Shown piece after piece: positions 48,312 through 59,645 of a DNA stretch of 64,000 bases (within the stretch, counting starts at the first letter, position 1; every line of letters begins with the position of its first letter). The stretch covers positions 47,001 through 111,000 of the forward strand of contig CAJNDS010002630.1 in assembly GCA_905221605.1 (NCBI GenBank). Reading direction: 5' to 3'. This DNA is from Symbiodinium natans. Lineage: Eukaryota > Sar > Dinophyceae > Suessiales > Symbiodiniaceae. A model generated the notes under the pieces. The model made no database searches and had not been told where the DNA came from. It saw only the letters and a program-made list of their open reading frames with translations. Both the position numbers and the translations under genes were made by a program.

Positions 48312-50457
48312 TTTTGTTTTCGCGGGCTTTAGACTTCACATTTCACACGCTTGAAAGGCGAAATCTCAGGCGGCCGTGAGCGATGTGCCGACAAGTCTCC
48401 CCGAACCTCAGGCCAAGGGAAAGTTTTGGTGCTTTGGAGAGGGGTACAGAATCGTACGGATCTTCAACTGCAGTTGCATCTATTTGTAGCATCTGCTTGT
48501 AGCATGGCCCGAAGCCGTGCATCTTCCGTGTTCAACTCCACAGTGGGGAACCACTTTCAATATTTAAGCAACCTTCAATCCTGCCTCGCACCTGCTGCAA
48601 CTCACCGTTCCACATGCTTCTCTTAAGCTTGGTGCAGAGCATGCGCGCAACCCACTCACACATAGGAAGAATGCAGTTAAGACATACTCCGATGCAGGTT
48701 CTCTTCCGCGGTGGAGCGAGTGTGGTCAAAGAATTCCACCCGCTCACCGTGTAGCTGGCCAGCAAGAGTAATCTTCTGCGCGCTTTTGCAAGATGCTGTC
48801 ATGTGAAGGGTGCCGTGCCGGCTGCCACAGGAAATCCACAGTCTGCTTCGATGGGCCGGCGAGGGAGGCATGTGCAGGCACGGACTCTTACGGGCTTTCT
48901 TGTTCCGTTGGATGTGTGCTTGGACAGGGCGAACGAGGCTTTGCAGTTGCAGCCGCGGAAGTTGGGGTGATGGTTGGAGGTCGACTTGAGGCGAACTTTC
49001 TTTGTTGATGGTTGGGCTCCAAGCATTGTTCTTGCCCGAAACGTTCCAGAGAAGAGCAGCAGAAGCCAGAGCCCTTCTGCACGAGGTGAGAGCTTCTCAG
49101 ACAGCGTCATCCATGTTCCGACAAGCACCCCCTCAGATACTGCTAAAACTGGATGGCCACACTGCTACGACCTGCACAGCTCGTTGTTTTGGGTTCACTG
49201 CCAACAGTTTGACGTATGAAGAACTCTCGAACCTCAGTGCCGAAACCCCAGAAGTTCATGTGTGACCGACCCCACAGTGTCCCTCGTCATGCACATGAAT
49301 TGCCTCAATTGAGGAAATGGAACGACTTCCGTGCTGTCCGTGGTGCTCTCTTCAAAGTTTGAGATGATGTCTGACTCCTCCAGGAGTGGCCTGCCTCCCG
49401 TGGCTTGACTGTGCCGTGCCCTCCAGCGCGCCGCTCGCCGCAATAAAGCTGCGAGCACTCATGGAGCATGATGCATCATGATGCCCAACTTTTTGAGCTC
49501 ACGAAAGCGAGCTTCGAGTGCAGTGACGGCATAGTGGTGCAGCGGGTGTTGTCGTTGGAATGGTCGCTCTTGACTTCGAGGGACACGTTCAAGCCTTCTT
49601 GTGCCTGGTGAGACGAGGCTGCAAAGGGTGGAAGATGTGTCGGGCTGCGAGCTTACCGCTGATCATCATGGTTCTTCCGTGGTTGCCACTTTGCCGCTAT
49701 CGGCTGTGGTGATGTCCCACCTTCTGCATGGCAAGGGTTGGCCCTTGGTATGCCCCTTCCCATCCACCTTCCCAGGCTCCGTCACTCTGCGGGTGCATCC
49801 TTCGCAGCTCGCCGGGAAGTTGTCCTCTGGGTGCGGGACCTGGGCTCATGCGACCTAGTAAAAGGGTGCGGGAAAGGGGCTTGAGGCTGCCAGGCTTCAT
49901 GCTTTGCCTCCTTGCCTCCTTTCGCCAGGCATTACGCTGCTTGCTTTGCAGCCGCCTCAGCTTCTTTGAACCAGCTGTTGTACCCCCAACAAGAAGAGCC
50001 CAAGGACTGGGGAACCAAGTCGCCTTGGCGTGCACCCCAGATGCGAGATCAGTCTTCTGAAGTCCTCTGACAAAAGCACACATTCTCCTTGTTTTGCGCA
50101 GTCATTGGCAATGACTTCAATCTACTCAATCCTGCTCATGGTCACCGTAGCCCTCGGTGGTCTGTGTGTGCAAGCCCACGAGTTGATGCACCTCCAAATA
50201 CGTGCACCTTCACAACTCTAGGTCTGACAGAGTACCCCACTCCCACACCCTGTCCCTCGAATCCCAAGCTCTGAGCTCGGGCCAGGCGCTGGCCCCTGGA
50301 CCTGGCAGCGCAGGCGCACGAAGAACGATTGAAGTCGGGCCACGCCAGGGTAGCTCGGTCTAGGGCCAGCGGGTGTGGGAGACCAGGGATCGAAGTGCAA
50401 ACGGCAGTGCTTGTTTCCGATGTGCGTCGATTCTCTAGGTCAGGTGTTGAGACTTCA
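48312..50457. other. Host DNA without a confident gene
   Basis: Short ORFs on both strands; none shows a domain. Possible introns or intergenic DNA downstream of the membrane-protein gene. Confidence 0.3.
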
Positions 50458-50560
50458 TGGTGATGGTGATGGTGGTGATGGTGGCGATGGTGGTGATGGT
50501 GGTGACGCCGGTGATGGTGATGGTGGCGGTGGTGACGATGACGATGATCCTGGTTCTGCT
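50458..50560. repeat. GGTGAT-type microsatellite
   Basis: Runs of GGTGAT and GGTGGTGAT units encode a Gly/Asp repeat in one plus frame; a simple-sequence tract. Confidence 0.9.
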
Positions 50561-52052
50561 GCTGTTGTGAGTCAGAGTTTGGAGCCTACCCATACCATGA
50601 ATCTGGTGCGCAGACGCCAGGTTCTGCTGGGCTTGTGGGTTGGACTGCAGCGGTCCGGCCGCCAGGCTGTTTTGAAGGGATGTGGGTTCTGAAGGTTGTT
50701 GGAAGCCCTGAGGTTCAAGGTTTCGGGAGTTATGTGCTTTCGCGGTCGCTTTTCCTAAGCCCGGCATATTTCTAGCCCTTGGTCCTGAGCATTTGCAGCC
50801 CGAGCCAGCACAGCCCCTGTTAAGGAGATTTCTCTGGCAGATACTAGTTTGACGTATGGTAGCTATCAAGATAGTGATGCAACTCCTACTAAGAGAGACT
50901 GCTTTGCAATGCGACCCTAGTGTGAAAACCTTCTATATTCTGGCAACATTGCAACGCAATATAGCGACAATGCTTTTTGCAGGGATAGCGAACATGGGCA
51001 GGAAAGGTAGTGAATTGGTATCGTGAGGCACGTGTATCAAGTAGCAAGAGAGTATCTTTTGTTGATACATTGGATGCTGCATTACAACTGTCACCAGACA
51101 CGTTAGATAATGCCATGGTTGTACACGAAACACCACATGTGACAAACACAAGTTTCTTTTGCTGTTAGAATTGGTTGTGCATCAAATTCCGAAGCTCCAT
51201 TCTGTCTTTGTCAAATATAAATCTGCCACGGAACATCATGAAGTCACATCTGATACTTGTTAATCCAACAAGTAAATTGCAACATTTCAGTATTCCAATA
51301 CAAGCCGTTACAAAAATCTCTATATCTGTGCATAAACTTTAAGCCCATCATCAAAACCGGGAGCATGCAGTCAATCCTTTTGCAGGTCCTGCCAGCTGCA
51401 GGCCAGATCGTCGTGGATGCGATTACGCAGCAACCTTGGTGCTCAGCCTGGGCTTCGACAGAGGAATGTTCGGGCAGATTCAGGCTAGGCCTTTGTGTGG
51501 TTTAAATGTAAGAGGCACAGCATTCATCAGGATTCATGCCGACTGTGCTCAAGCCGAAGTCCTTTCATACAGTGTGCACAGATTCGTGGCTGTTGCTCGG
51601 TCGAATCCGATGCGTGGCATGCGCCAGTTCGATCGACTCGACCTAGAATCAACCAAAGTAGGTTTCTCTGCAAAGTCCGCAGGCTCGCAGTCCTTGCTGG
51701 TCTGGTCCTCTGCTTCTTCAAGGCAGAGAGCGCATATGCAAATGATGTAGTTGCAGATGCTAGTGCATTCATTCATGTTGATCTTGTTGTTTTGTGCTGC
51801 AGGTTTCAGCGTGGGAGCACTGGCACCTGCCTCGAGTGAGTTCCGCGGATGGCTGTTCAAAAGCTTGTTATGGCTACGTATGGCCTGCGGCCTATGACCT
51901 TTGGCTGTCTTTGGCTCATGGCAAGGATCGACAACCTTGCGCTGCGCTCTGCCTACTTGATGGCTGGGCCCCTGGATATCCCAGTTCCCAAGGGTTGCGC
52001 CTCTGGCCTAAGAGAAACCTGAGGTGCTGGAGGTGGTGTCCCTGAAAGTCAT
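50561..52052. other. Host DNA, possible short exons
   Basis: Mostly non-coding. A block at about 51,387-51,480, after TTTTGCAG, reads VLPAAGQIVVDAITQQPW and could be a short plus-strand exon. Nothing else is convincing. Confidence 0.25.
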
Positions 52053-52376
52053 GTGGGACCCGCTTGGAAGGCGCCTCAGCAGCAGAGAGGAGCCTCGGAT
52101 GGGCTCCCTGGTAGTGGCGGCATCGTCTTGGTCCAGCAGAGTTCACCTTTGGCTCCGCATGGCTTCATGCATCTTCCACATCTGGAAAAGGGGCTGTGGG
52201 AGTTTGGGATTCCGAGCAAATCGGTTTGCAGCTGTCAGTCATGCTTGGCCCACCGTCCCAGGCACGCGCTTGAGGTCCCGGCGGCGGTGCTCGCCGCCGG
52301 GCGTGGGCCCCGGCTGGTGTCAGTGGGGGTGGAGTTGATGGGTCCGGAGATGTCCTGGTTCGAAAGCTTTCTGTGA
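52053..52376 (+). CDS. Candidate exon, unknown protein
   Basis: A 107-codon plus-strand frame of protein-like composition (LPHLEKGLWEFGIPSKS... CSCQSC) ending at a stop. It contains a perfect 10-bp palindromic stem at 52,277-52,301. No domain recognised; it could be an internal exon or chance ORF. Confidence 0.25.
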   Translation: MGPAWKAPQQQRGASDGLPGSGGIVLVQQSSPLAPHGFMHLPHLEKGLWEFGIPSKSVCSCQSCLAHRPRHALEVPAAVLAAGRGPRLVSVGVELMGPEMSWFESFL

Positions 52377-52863
52377 TCTGAACGGGGTCATGAAATAGCC
52401 ACAACTCAAATGCACTGACATCTCCGACCCCTTGAAGTCGTCGTGCGCCAAAGGATTAGTGCCCTTCAACTGGGCGTTCCAAGAGCTCGCGAGAGGTTGG
52501 TACTGGTGCCCGTCTCCATTTCGCTGCTCTCCGGTGCAGGGGCCATAGCCAGACTTGCCTGGCTGCCCGAATCACGTTCCACACGCGACGTAGTCGTCAA
52601 AAGCAGCCAGAAGATGCTCTGCAAACCCGGCTCAGGTTTGTCTGGTGGGCGTTGCTTTAGGGCGGCTGGAGACGCAGGGCTTGTGGCAGGAGCCCAATTG
52701 CATGAAGCTTTTACCTTTGGGTTTGGGTGTCTCTTGGTTCTGATCAGGGGTTTGAGGAAGTTCTTGGGAGGTGTCCAGCCTCTCGATGTGTTCTCTTTTT
52801 TTGCGAATGTTTGGCGAGGATCGGATGCTGCAGATGTCTGTGGCAGGTGCCGGTGCCTGCAAT

Positions 52864-52886
52864 GGGGTTTAGGGTTTAGGGTTAGG
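52864..52886 (+). repeat. Interstitial telomere-like TTTAGGG repeats
   Basis: Reads GGGGTTTAGGGTTTAGGGTT, about three units of the TTTAGGG telomere motif used by plants and dinoflagellates. Confidence 0.7.
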
Positions 52887-53578
52887 ATATAGGGGGACTA
52901 GTGGGGCAGGGTTTTGGGGGAGGAGTTGCCACAACTTCTGGCATAATCGTCCACGGATTCTTTCTGTTTGATTTCCGTTCTTCCTGCCTACCCCCTCTCT
53001 CTCTCTCTTTTCTTTCTCTGCGTCGCCGTGCTACATTGAAAAACTTACAACTGAAGTTCCGCAGCTTCAGAGCATACTGGCAGTTCTAGCACTTGTGTTG
53101 TTTTTCCGTTCTTTACTTTTGGGCTCGTAGTTTCTGAGATTTTGCGGTTTTCTACCGCCATGCCGGCCTGAAGATTCCGGGACAACTGAACATCCTGCAA
53201 ACCTTCACAAAGGGGCATCTTAGTCGGCGAAAGCAGAAGAATTAGGCTTTGAGCGAGCCGTGAGACGTGAAGCCACAAAGCGTCCCAAGCGGGACATGCA
53301 AAAGCCCGAAAGAGCTGGTAAAAGCATCAGCGAACAACAGCTCGAAACTGACTGAGCAGCTAGGATTAAAAGGACCGATCCAATGGAGATGCCCAAATCG
53401 GCTCATTAAAAAAAAACCCCAAATTCACCTATACAGAACCCCAAAAAACCCAAGCCAGGGTTCGGAGAAACCCGCTAAGAACCTAAGACAAACCTGAAAA
53501 AAACATAAAAAAAAGGCGGCAACCAAGCACATGCTACGAGACATAGACCATGGCTTTGGCGCCCCGCCTCACCTGCAA

Positions 53579-53720
53579 AGGGGGGGGGGGGGTGGGGGGG
53601 GGGGAGAGTGAGGAGGGGGAGGGCGAGGGAAGGGGTGGGGTGGGGTTTTTTTTGGGGTTTTGATTGGGTTTTTTTCACGTTCTGTTCACGTTTTTTCCGC
53701 GTTTTTTTCGCGTGTTTTTC
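53579..53720. repeat. G-rich then T-rich homopolymer tract
   Basis: Runs of 8-13 G interrupted by single T or A, then runs of T with CACGTT and CGCGTT spacers. Low-complexity DNA, likely prone to slippage and quadruplex formation. Confidence 0.85.
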
Positions 53721-56700
53721 GCGTTTTTTTTTTTCACGTTTTTCCTAAGGAACACAAGAGCCCCCTCCCCTCGCTCCTGATTTCAGGGTTTGGGTTTTAT
53801 CTGGGTTTTATACAGGATTTATACAGGTTTTTTTTTGTGGTATATCTGTGTTCGTCTCCATGCCTCGAACCTTCTAAAGCTAGGAACACTGACCAACCAA
53901 CCGGTCAACCAACTAAGCAACGAAATCACTCACCCACGCACACATGCACTCACACACATGCACATCGCAGGCATGACATGTCAGAAGGAACACAGAAAGG
54001 CAATCGCAACGCAGTGCCTTTTCCCCTTTCAGCTTCAACATGCAGAGGCTGGGCCGACGCCACCAGAGAGAGCGAGGTCCTCCCGCTGGGCTTGGGTGGG
54101 GCCGGGCTGTGCAAAGATTGCGCCAGCATATGCCAGCTTTTCATGTTTGTGGGCTGCTGGATGGGTTTAAAGTTTAAGGTGAGACAGTGGCGATGGTAGT
54201 TGACAGCAAAAACGAGTGGAAGCCATTTTCTCCAGTAAGGCCGGCAAAGCCGAGCCGGAAGTCTGCATGCTGTCAGGAGCGCAACTTTTCCGGCTTCTGC
54301 GACGTGCAGCGCTTCCCCCGAGGCGAAGCTTCGGGTCTTCAGCAGGTTTGGAGTCTAGAGCGCTTGCGTCAAGCCAGGCAGTTCACGGGACGTGGAGGTC
54401 GTGCTGCCGGGCTCGAGAAAGGCAGCTGGATGATAGTGTACAAGTCGTTGTTACAAGCATGTGGAGGTAACATGCTGAAATTTCGCGTGACCAGACTGTC
54501 GGAGCCAGGCTTTCGCAATCTTGCTGCCGGGGCGGTCGCGCCTCAGGCCAGGCACACGAACCCCGGGCTCGGCTTGTCAAGCATGGGCTTTGGTGCCAAG
54601 CCTTCCGGCGGGTACATCGAGCCCCGCAAGACCCCAAAAAACACCAGCGGGGTCATGGGCCAGCTCCGGTCCTTCCGGCACCCCAAATCCTGAAGCCCAA
54701 CAAGGGGATCTGCGACCAGCTTTTGACTTTTGAGTGCAAAAGAGGTACAAGTGAGGAGTCGCCTTCTTCATGCCACTTTTGACACTCATCATTGTGTGGT
54801 ACAAGAGAGGATCCAGCACCTCCAGCTTCTGCCACCCGCAATGCGCGGCGCTGAAGTTCGGGTGCTGCGCGGGCCCCGGTTTTGAGAGGCCGGCAGCCGC
54901 CATACCTTGCGGCCACGGCCATGCCCTGCAAGTGTCCCAGAAGACGTTATCTCGGAGTTGAGGGGTGGTTGGCAGGCTTCTTGGGCTCATACGGCCAGGA
55001 TGGGCATCCACGGACCCAGGATCAAGCTCTTTCAGTAGCTTCCGCTGCATTTGCCATAAAATTGAGTTGATTGAAAAACTGCCCCTCAAGGCACGGCGCA
55101 GATGGTTCAGATCGCCCGCGCCTGTGCGAGACTTGGACATCGAGGTGCTGTGACAGCCAACTTTGATGCTGCTAGCCTCCCCACTGCATTCTACCAGGGA
55201 CCCTGGCCTACCAGTCTTCAAACACCACCTGCCCAGGCCACTACCCCCTTGGCCACGACCTTATCAGTTCGAGCAGTTCGAGCAGCTCGCCAAACCAAGC
55301 GTCATCAACCACAGTCCCGAGGTTCCTCTTCGCACCGGAGGGCAAAGGGGCCTTCAGTCTAGAAGCTGAGGCTTGGAGTTTGCAGCCCTTGCCTTTGGTG
55401 GTCATGAGCTTCGTTGGAGCTGGTGCCGCTCATGACATGCAGAGCAGTCCCGCCATGAGTAGCACTGTGCAAGCGCCGATGCGGAGAAACAGGCACATCT
55501 GGCAAGGTATGTTGGAAAGCCAAGCATCCCAAACGGCAAAGCCTAACCGTGAAGCAAGCAGAATCCCCCCCCAACAAGGACTCTGAACTTATGCAACCCT
55601 TGCAGGGACTTTTTGAACTTCCGCACCCCTTGCAAATGGAAGTTGAGCAGGTGCCCTCCAAAAGTCCATCTCCCCTGGCGAGGCCTCTCCGGCGCCGCCC
55701 GGCGTGGTCCCCCTGGCTGCGCTCCTGTCGCCAAAGCCTTGTCTTGAGGATTTCTTGGGGGGGGTGGCGTCCGAGTCAGTTGAGTCGACAAGGCATCGTG
55801 AAAGCAGCGAGCCCGAGCTGCCCAAACCCTGAACTCCAAACCCTCAAAACTCGACTCGTCACGTGAATCCTCAGGCCAGGCCATCCTGGGATGCTCATCT
55901 ACGCCGAGGCCGGGTGAGGGTACCGTGCACCGGAGCCAGAAAACAGAGTTCAATGGTGTGGGCTTCAGTGCTTCTGGAGACTGGCTGGCACATTCATACG
56001 GCCTTTTGTAACTCCGTGTCCTTAACGGTTTCAGACTTCATTCTCCTGGGCGGTATCTCCGTATTCAGTTGCCTCTTAATATAGCATGCATCGCAACTTT
56101 CGAGGGCCTCCACCAAGTTTCTACTCGCCATATCATGCTGTGCCAAGGCTTCTCACAACAGAGAAGATGCAGACTGGCGGCAGGCGACATGTTGAATATC
56201 GTTGGATGCAATCTTTGTTCTTAGCCATACCGAAGCTTTCAAGTCTCAAGTTAATTCCGCATGCCTTGCAATCTGCAAAAAGGATCCTGATTTCAAAAGG
56301 ACCCCCTTAAGGTCTGCTGTGGTCATGAGTTACTTTGTCCAGTCGGGTCACAAGGTGTGGATTTGATAGAAGCCCCGTGAGAAAATCGAGATCATCTTTA
56401 TGTTCTTAGCCTACCGTTTGGATGTTGAGGAAGCGCTGGGCCTGCTTTCCAAGCAGCACTGCCGCTGCAAGACCGGTTTTCTTGATGCAAGCAGTCCTGT
56501 AGATCCATCAACGCCGCACTGGGCAGTGTTTTGAAAGCGGCTTCTTCACCTACAGACCAACATGTCCTGAAGGGCACAAGCAAATGACCAGCAACTAACA
56601 AAAGATGAAAGATGATCATGTGTGGTGTGTGTGTACAGTCCTGTGGTGCCCCTTTTTGGCACTCTTCTCAGGCATGCCGAACCATACCTGCCTTTAAAGG

Positions 56701-58416
56701 CCCGCCCTGTGCAGGCCGTGCTGGGCTTCTTCCGCGACGAGGGAGGCAGGGCTCCCAGTGCCCCAGAGGAAGCGAAGTTCGCATTTTCTTGTCGTGAAAC
56801 TGGTCATCGTACCACAGCTAGTTGGATCGTAATAGCCTGGACAATGGAGCCGCAGGTGCTCTGGCTGAGGAGGCGGACAGTTCCTGGATGTTCCTGGTGA
56901 TCTTAGCAGTTTTGGGGTCCTTGAAGCTGGAAACGTGAACTATACGGCTTGTGCCCTCCAATCATGTCGCAGTGTATAGCAGCGTGGATGTCAAAGGCCT
57001 TTTTCAGCCCAGGAGAGGGAGATGCGATAAGTTTCAGAGCAGGTCCGGGTGTGCAGAGGCGTGCTTCAACGGCCTTGCTGTGCTTCTTTGCGGCAGGCGC
57101 TGCGCCACATCGCTGCGGCACAGGAGTGCTAGAAGCAGCAGTGGGGTCAGACAGCAACGGCTTCTACTTCTGTGATCCATTTCTTTGATCGTTTGTTTTT
57201 GCTGGCGGAACAGCTGATGCTCAGAGACTCCGACTCCAAGCATCTCCAAGCAGGAGCACTCCGATTTGCATCCGTGCTTGGTGGTGGTGGAGGCCATTTA
57301 AGTTTGTGGGTGTGTTTGGAGGGAGTGGTCTAGGGGGCAGATTTCACCAAGCGGGGGGCGGGGGGAATCGCTTCGCCGAAAGTCCTTTTGCTTTGTTTGT
57401 GTTTGGCCAGGTCCTGCCATCCTTGGCTTCCGCACCTCGGCTGCCTTTTGCTTCGTGCCGCCACGTCGTGTCGTGTCACGGGAGTGCTCCTGGCTGCTAC
57501 TTGGGGGACTCAGGAATTCATGGACGACAGATGCCAAGTGCCGGACGATGTTTGATGATGAAAAAAGGGGCCTTCGTCTTGTGCTGATTCGCGCCGCGAG
57601 CGCTGGTGGTAAGTTTCGCGTCTTGAGGCTGCAGACACTGCAGTTTGCAGCTTCGTGGGGCTTCGTGGGCATCTGCGGCTCAAGCGGTTGCGCTTTGTAT
57701 GCGATCCGGCTTGGGGCATGCGCGGACCTTATTATGGTTGCCGGAAATGCGCTCCATGATGAAGTTCTAGGGTGCAGATGCCGCAGATTGCCACAGTGTC
57801 CGTCATTCACCAAGGTGTGCCCAGCTATGGGTTGCGGTCACGGTGAGGGCCCTGGCCTGGCAGGGTTTCGTGTTGAGTCCAGCGACCGAAGAGTGTTCTG
57901 AGTACGTCTGCGTGTAGACGTCTCGAGGTAGGCCTGCTACTGGCCTCAGCTGGTGCGGACGCAGATGAGGAGGCAAGGGCCGATGAGCATCCGCTGAGCC
58001 TTGCGAGCCCTGCAGTGGATGGAAGCCCTGAGAAGTCAGATGTCTCAGAGTCAACTCTCTTCCGGAGGTTGCGCCCGCGCGACGTCTGACGACCTCCAGG
58101 CAATGTAGGCAGCAGCCACAGTGCACGCATCGTTCGCCGACCTTGTTGGGTTAACGTATGCCAATGAGTGGGAGAGAGTTCGGGGGCCGCTCAACGTCCC
58201 TGAAGCGCGTTGATCACTCTGACCCTGAAGTTCGTGAGGATCAAGCGCAAACTTGGGAACAGTGAGCAGAGTAGTGACATGAGTAGTGGCGTGAGTCGTG
58301 AGTGCTAAAGCTCTAAGGGTTTGTCCGCTTCGTCCGGCCATGTCAAGGTTGGATCTGGAGGATATGCTGAGAGATCCGTGGGCTTCCCAGTGAATTTTTT
58401 GAGGCATTGATGAGGT

Positions 58417-58437
58417 TTGTGTGTGTGTGTGTGTGTT

Positions 58438-58475
<38 letters not shown>

Positions 58476-58479
58476 TTTG
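58417..58479. repeat. (GT)n microsatellite
   Basis: About thirty GT dinucleotides with a few TTTG interruptions. Confidence 0.95.
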
Positions 58480-59428
58480 CAATATATGTGTATGCATACC
58501 CCTGCACGCATGCACAAGTGGGTTCACTGGGACGGCCGTCCCCTGCATGAAAAGGTGGGAGCTTGCCGGTACGGGCTGGACATTTCGGCGTTCATGCAAG
58601 GGCTTCGTTGCAAATTCAGTGTCTTCTCCGATCGAGTCGATTCTGAGTGGGGAAGGACATCCATGAGAGTCTCTTTTTCCCTCTCTGCGCTTAGTGCTTG
58701 TTTATCGTGGCCTCTCCTTCCACAGTTTAGAGGGCCCGTGGTGTGGATCTATTTGGAGCCAGTTCCGCTAGCGGTGTACTTGATCTCAGGAATTGGCTTT
58801 ACGTGAACAATTCTGCCACTCGCTGGCGGCCTTCTTAGTTTCTGGGAGCTTAGTTAGGGTGAGCTGCCCAAGTAGGCGGTCAAGGTGATTGCAGGCACTC
58901 AACACTTTGAGTTTCAGGTGCCGGCTGCGATTGGAGAACAAGATGGCCGGCTGCTGCAGGCAGCTCCTATGATAGTTCTCTGATGCTTTTTTAAAGATTT
59001 TAGGTCCTTTCGATGCTGCTAGGCAGTGGAGGCTTGATGCACGTTGAGCCTCCACATCCTCGGTTCCCACCATGTTCCCCCCCTCCCCCCGAGTCCACGC
59101 AGTCCCAGGGTCGCCAACTTCGCCGAGGGAAAGGCCGAAGGCTGTTCTGAGCCGGGGAACTTGGAGCAGAAGCGCTGCTGTGTGTCATATTTTTTGGTTG
59201 CTGTGGGGTTTGCGCTGCTGTTGGTCTCTGACTTTCATTTTGCATGCTCTAAGTTCTCGTATGCGATTTTGCGAGCCCCTGAAGGGCCATGAAAGACGCG
59301 AGCTTTAGTTCCCATGTTCAAAACCCTGGTGCCCAGTTGCGTGGCAAATTGCCTGCACCAGAACATGGTCACGCTCTGCAACCAGAACTTTGGTCAGGCT
59401 GACAACAGGGCTTAGGGCTTGAAATGGC

Positions 59429-59645
59429 TTGAAGCATCTTCAAAAGCCCGGAAGCACCGAAAGCATGCGGAAGTTGAAAGGACAGTGGACGGGAGACTCG
59501 CGCAGTGTGAAGCCGCGTCAGGCCTGCCTGGTGAAGCGGAAGCCTTTCTTTCGGACAGGTGCCAGCGACGTCGAGGCGGCTTTGTGGGAACATGTAGGGC
59601 AAACCATTGCACGTGCACAGAACAGGTTGGAAGCAAAGAAGCAAG
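59429..59645 (+). CDS. Candidate exon, unknown protein
   Basis: The plus frame contains KRKPFFRTGASDVEAALWEH then VGQTIARAQNRLEAKKQ, a coherent helical sequence, up to about 59,645 where AGCAAGTC offers a possible donor. The left boundary is uncertain. No domain is recognised. Confidence 0.35.

Larger units (their letters stand above)
52887..59428. other. Host DNA without confident genes
   Basis: Long non-coding stretch with G/T homopolymer tracts at 53,579-53,720 and a (GT)n tract at 58,417-58,479. Weak plus-strand exon candidates lie at about 54,187-54,693, 56,699-56,776 (ARPVQAVLGFFRDEGG) and 57,455-57,901; none has a recognisable domain. Confidence 0.3.

Noticed and set aside
54577-55221. 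214-codon minus-strand ORF
   Set aside because: It overlaps a plus-strand frame, shows no domain and has composition expected of GC-rich chance ORFs.
58051-58599. 182-codon minus-strand ORF spanning the (GT)n tract
   Set aside because: Contains a His/Thr repeat from the microsatellite and no recognisable domain.
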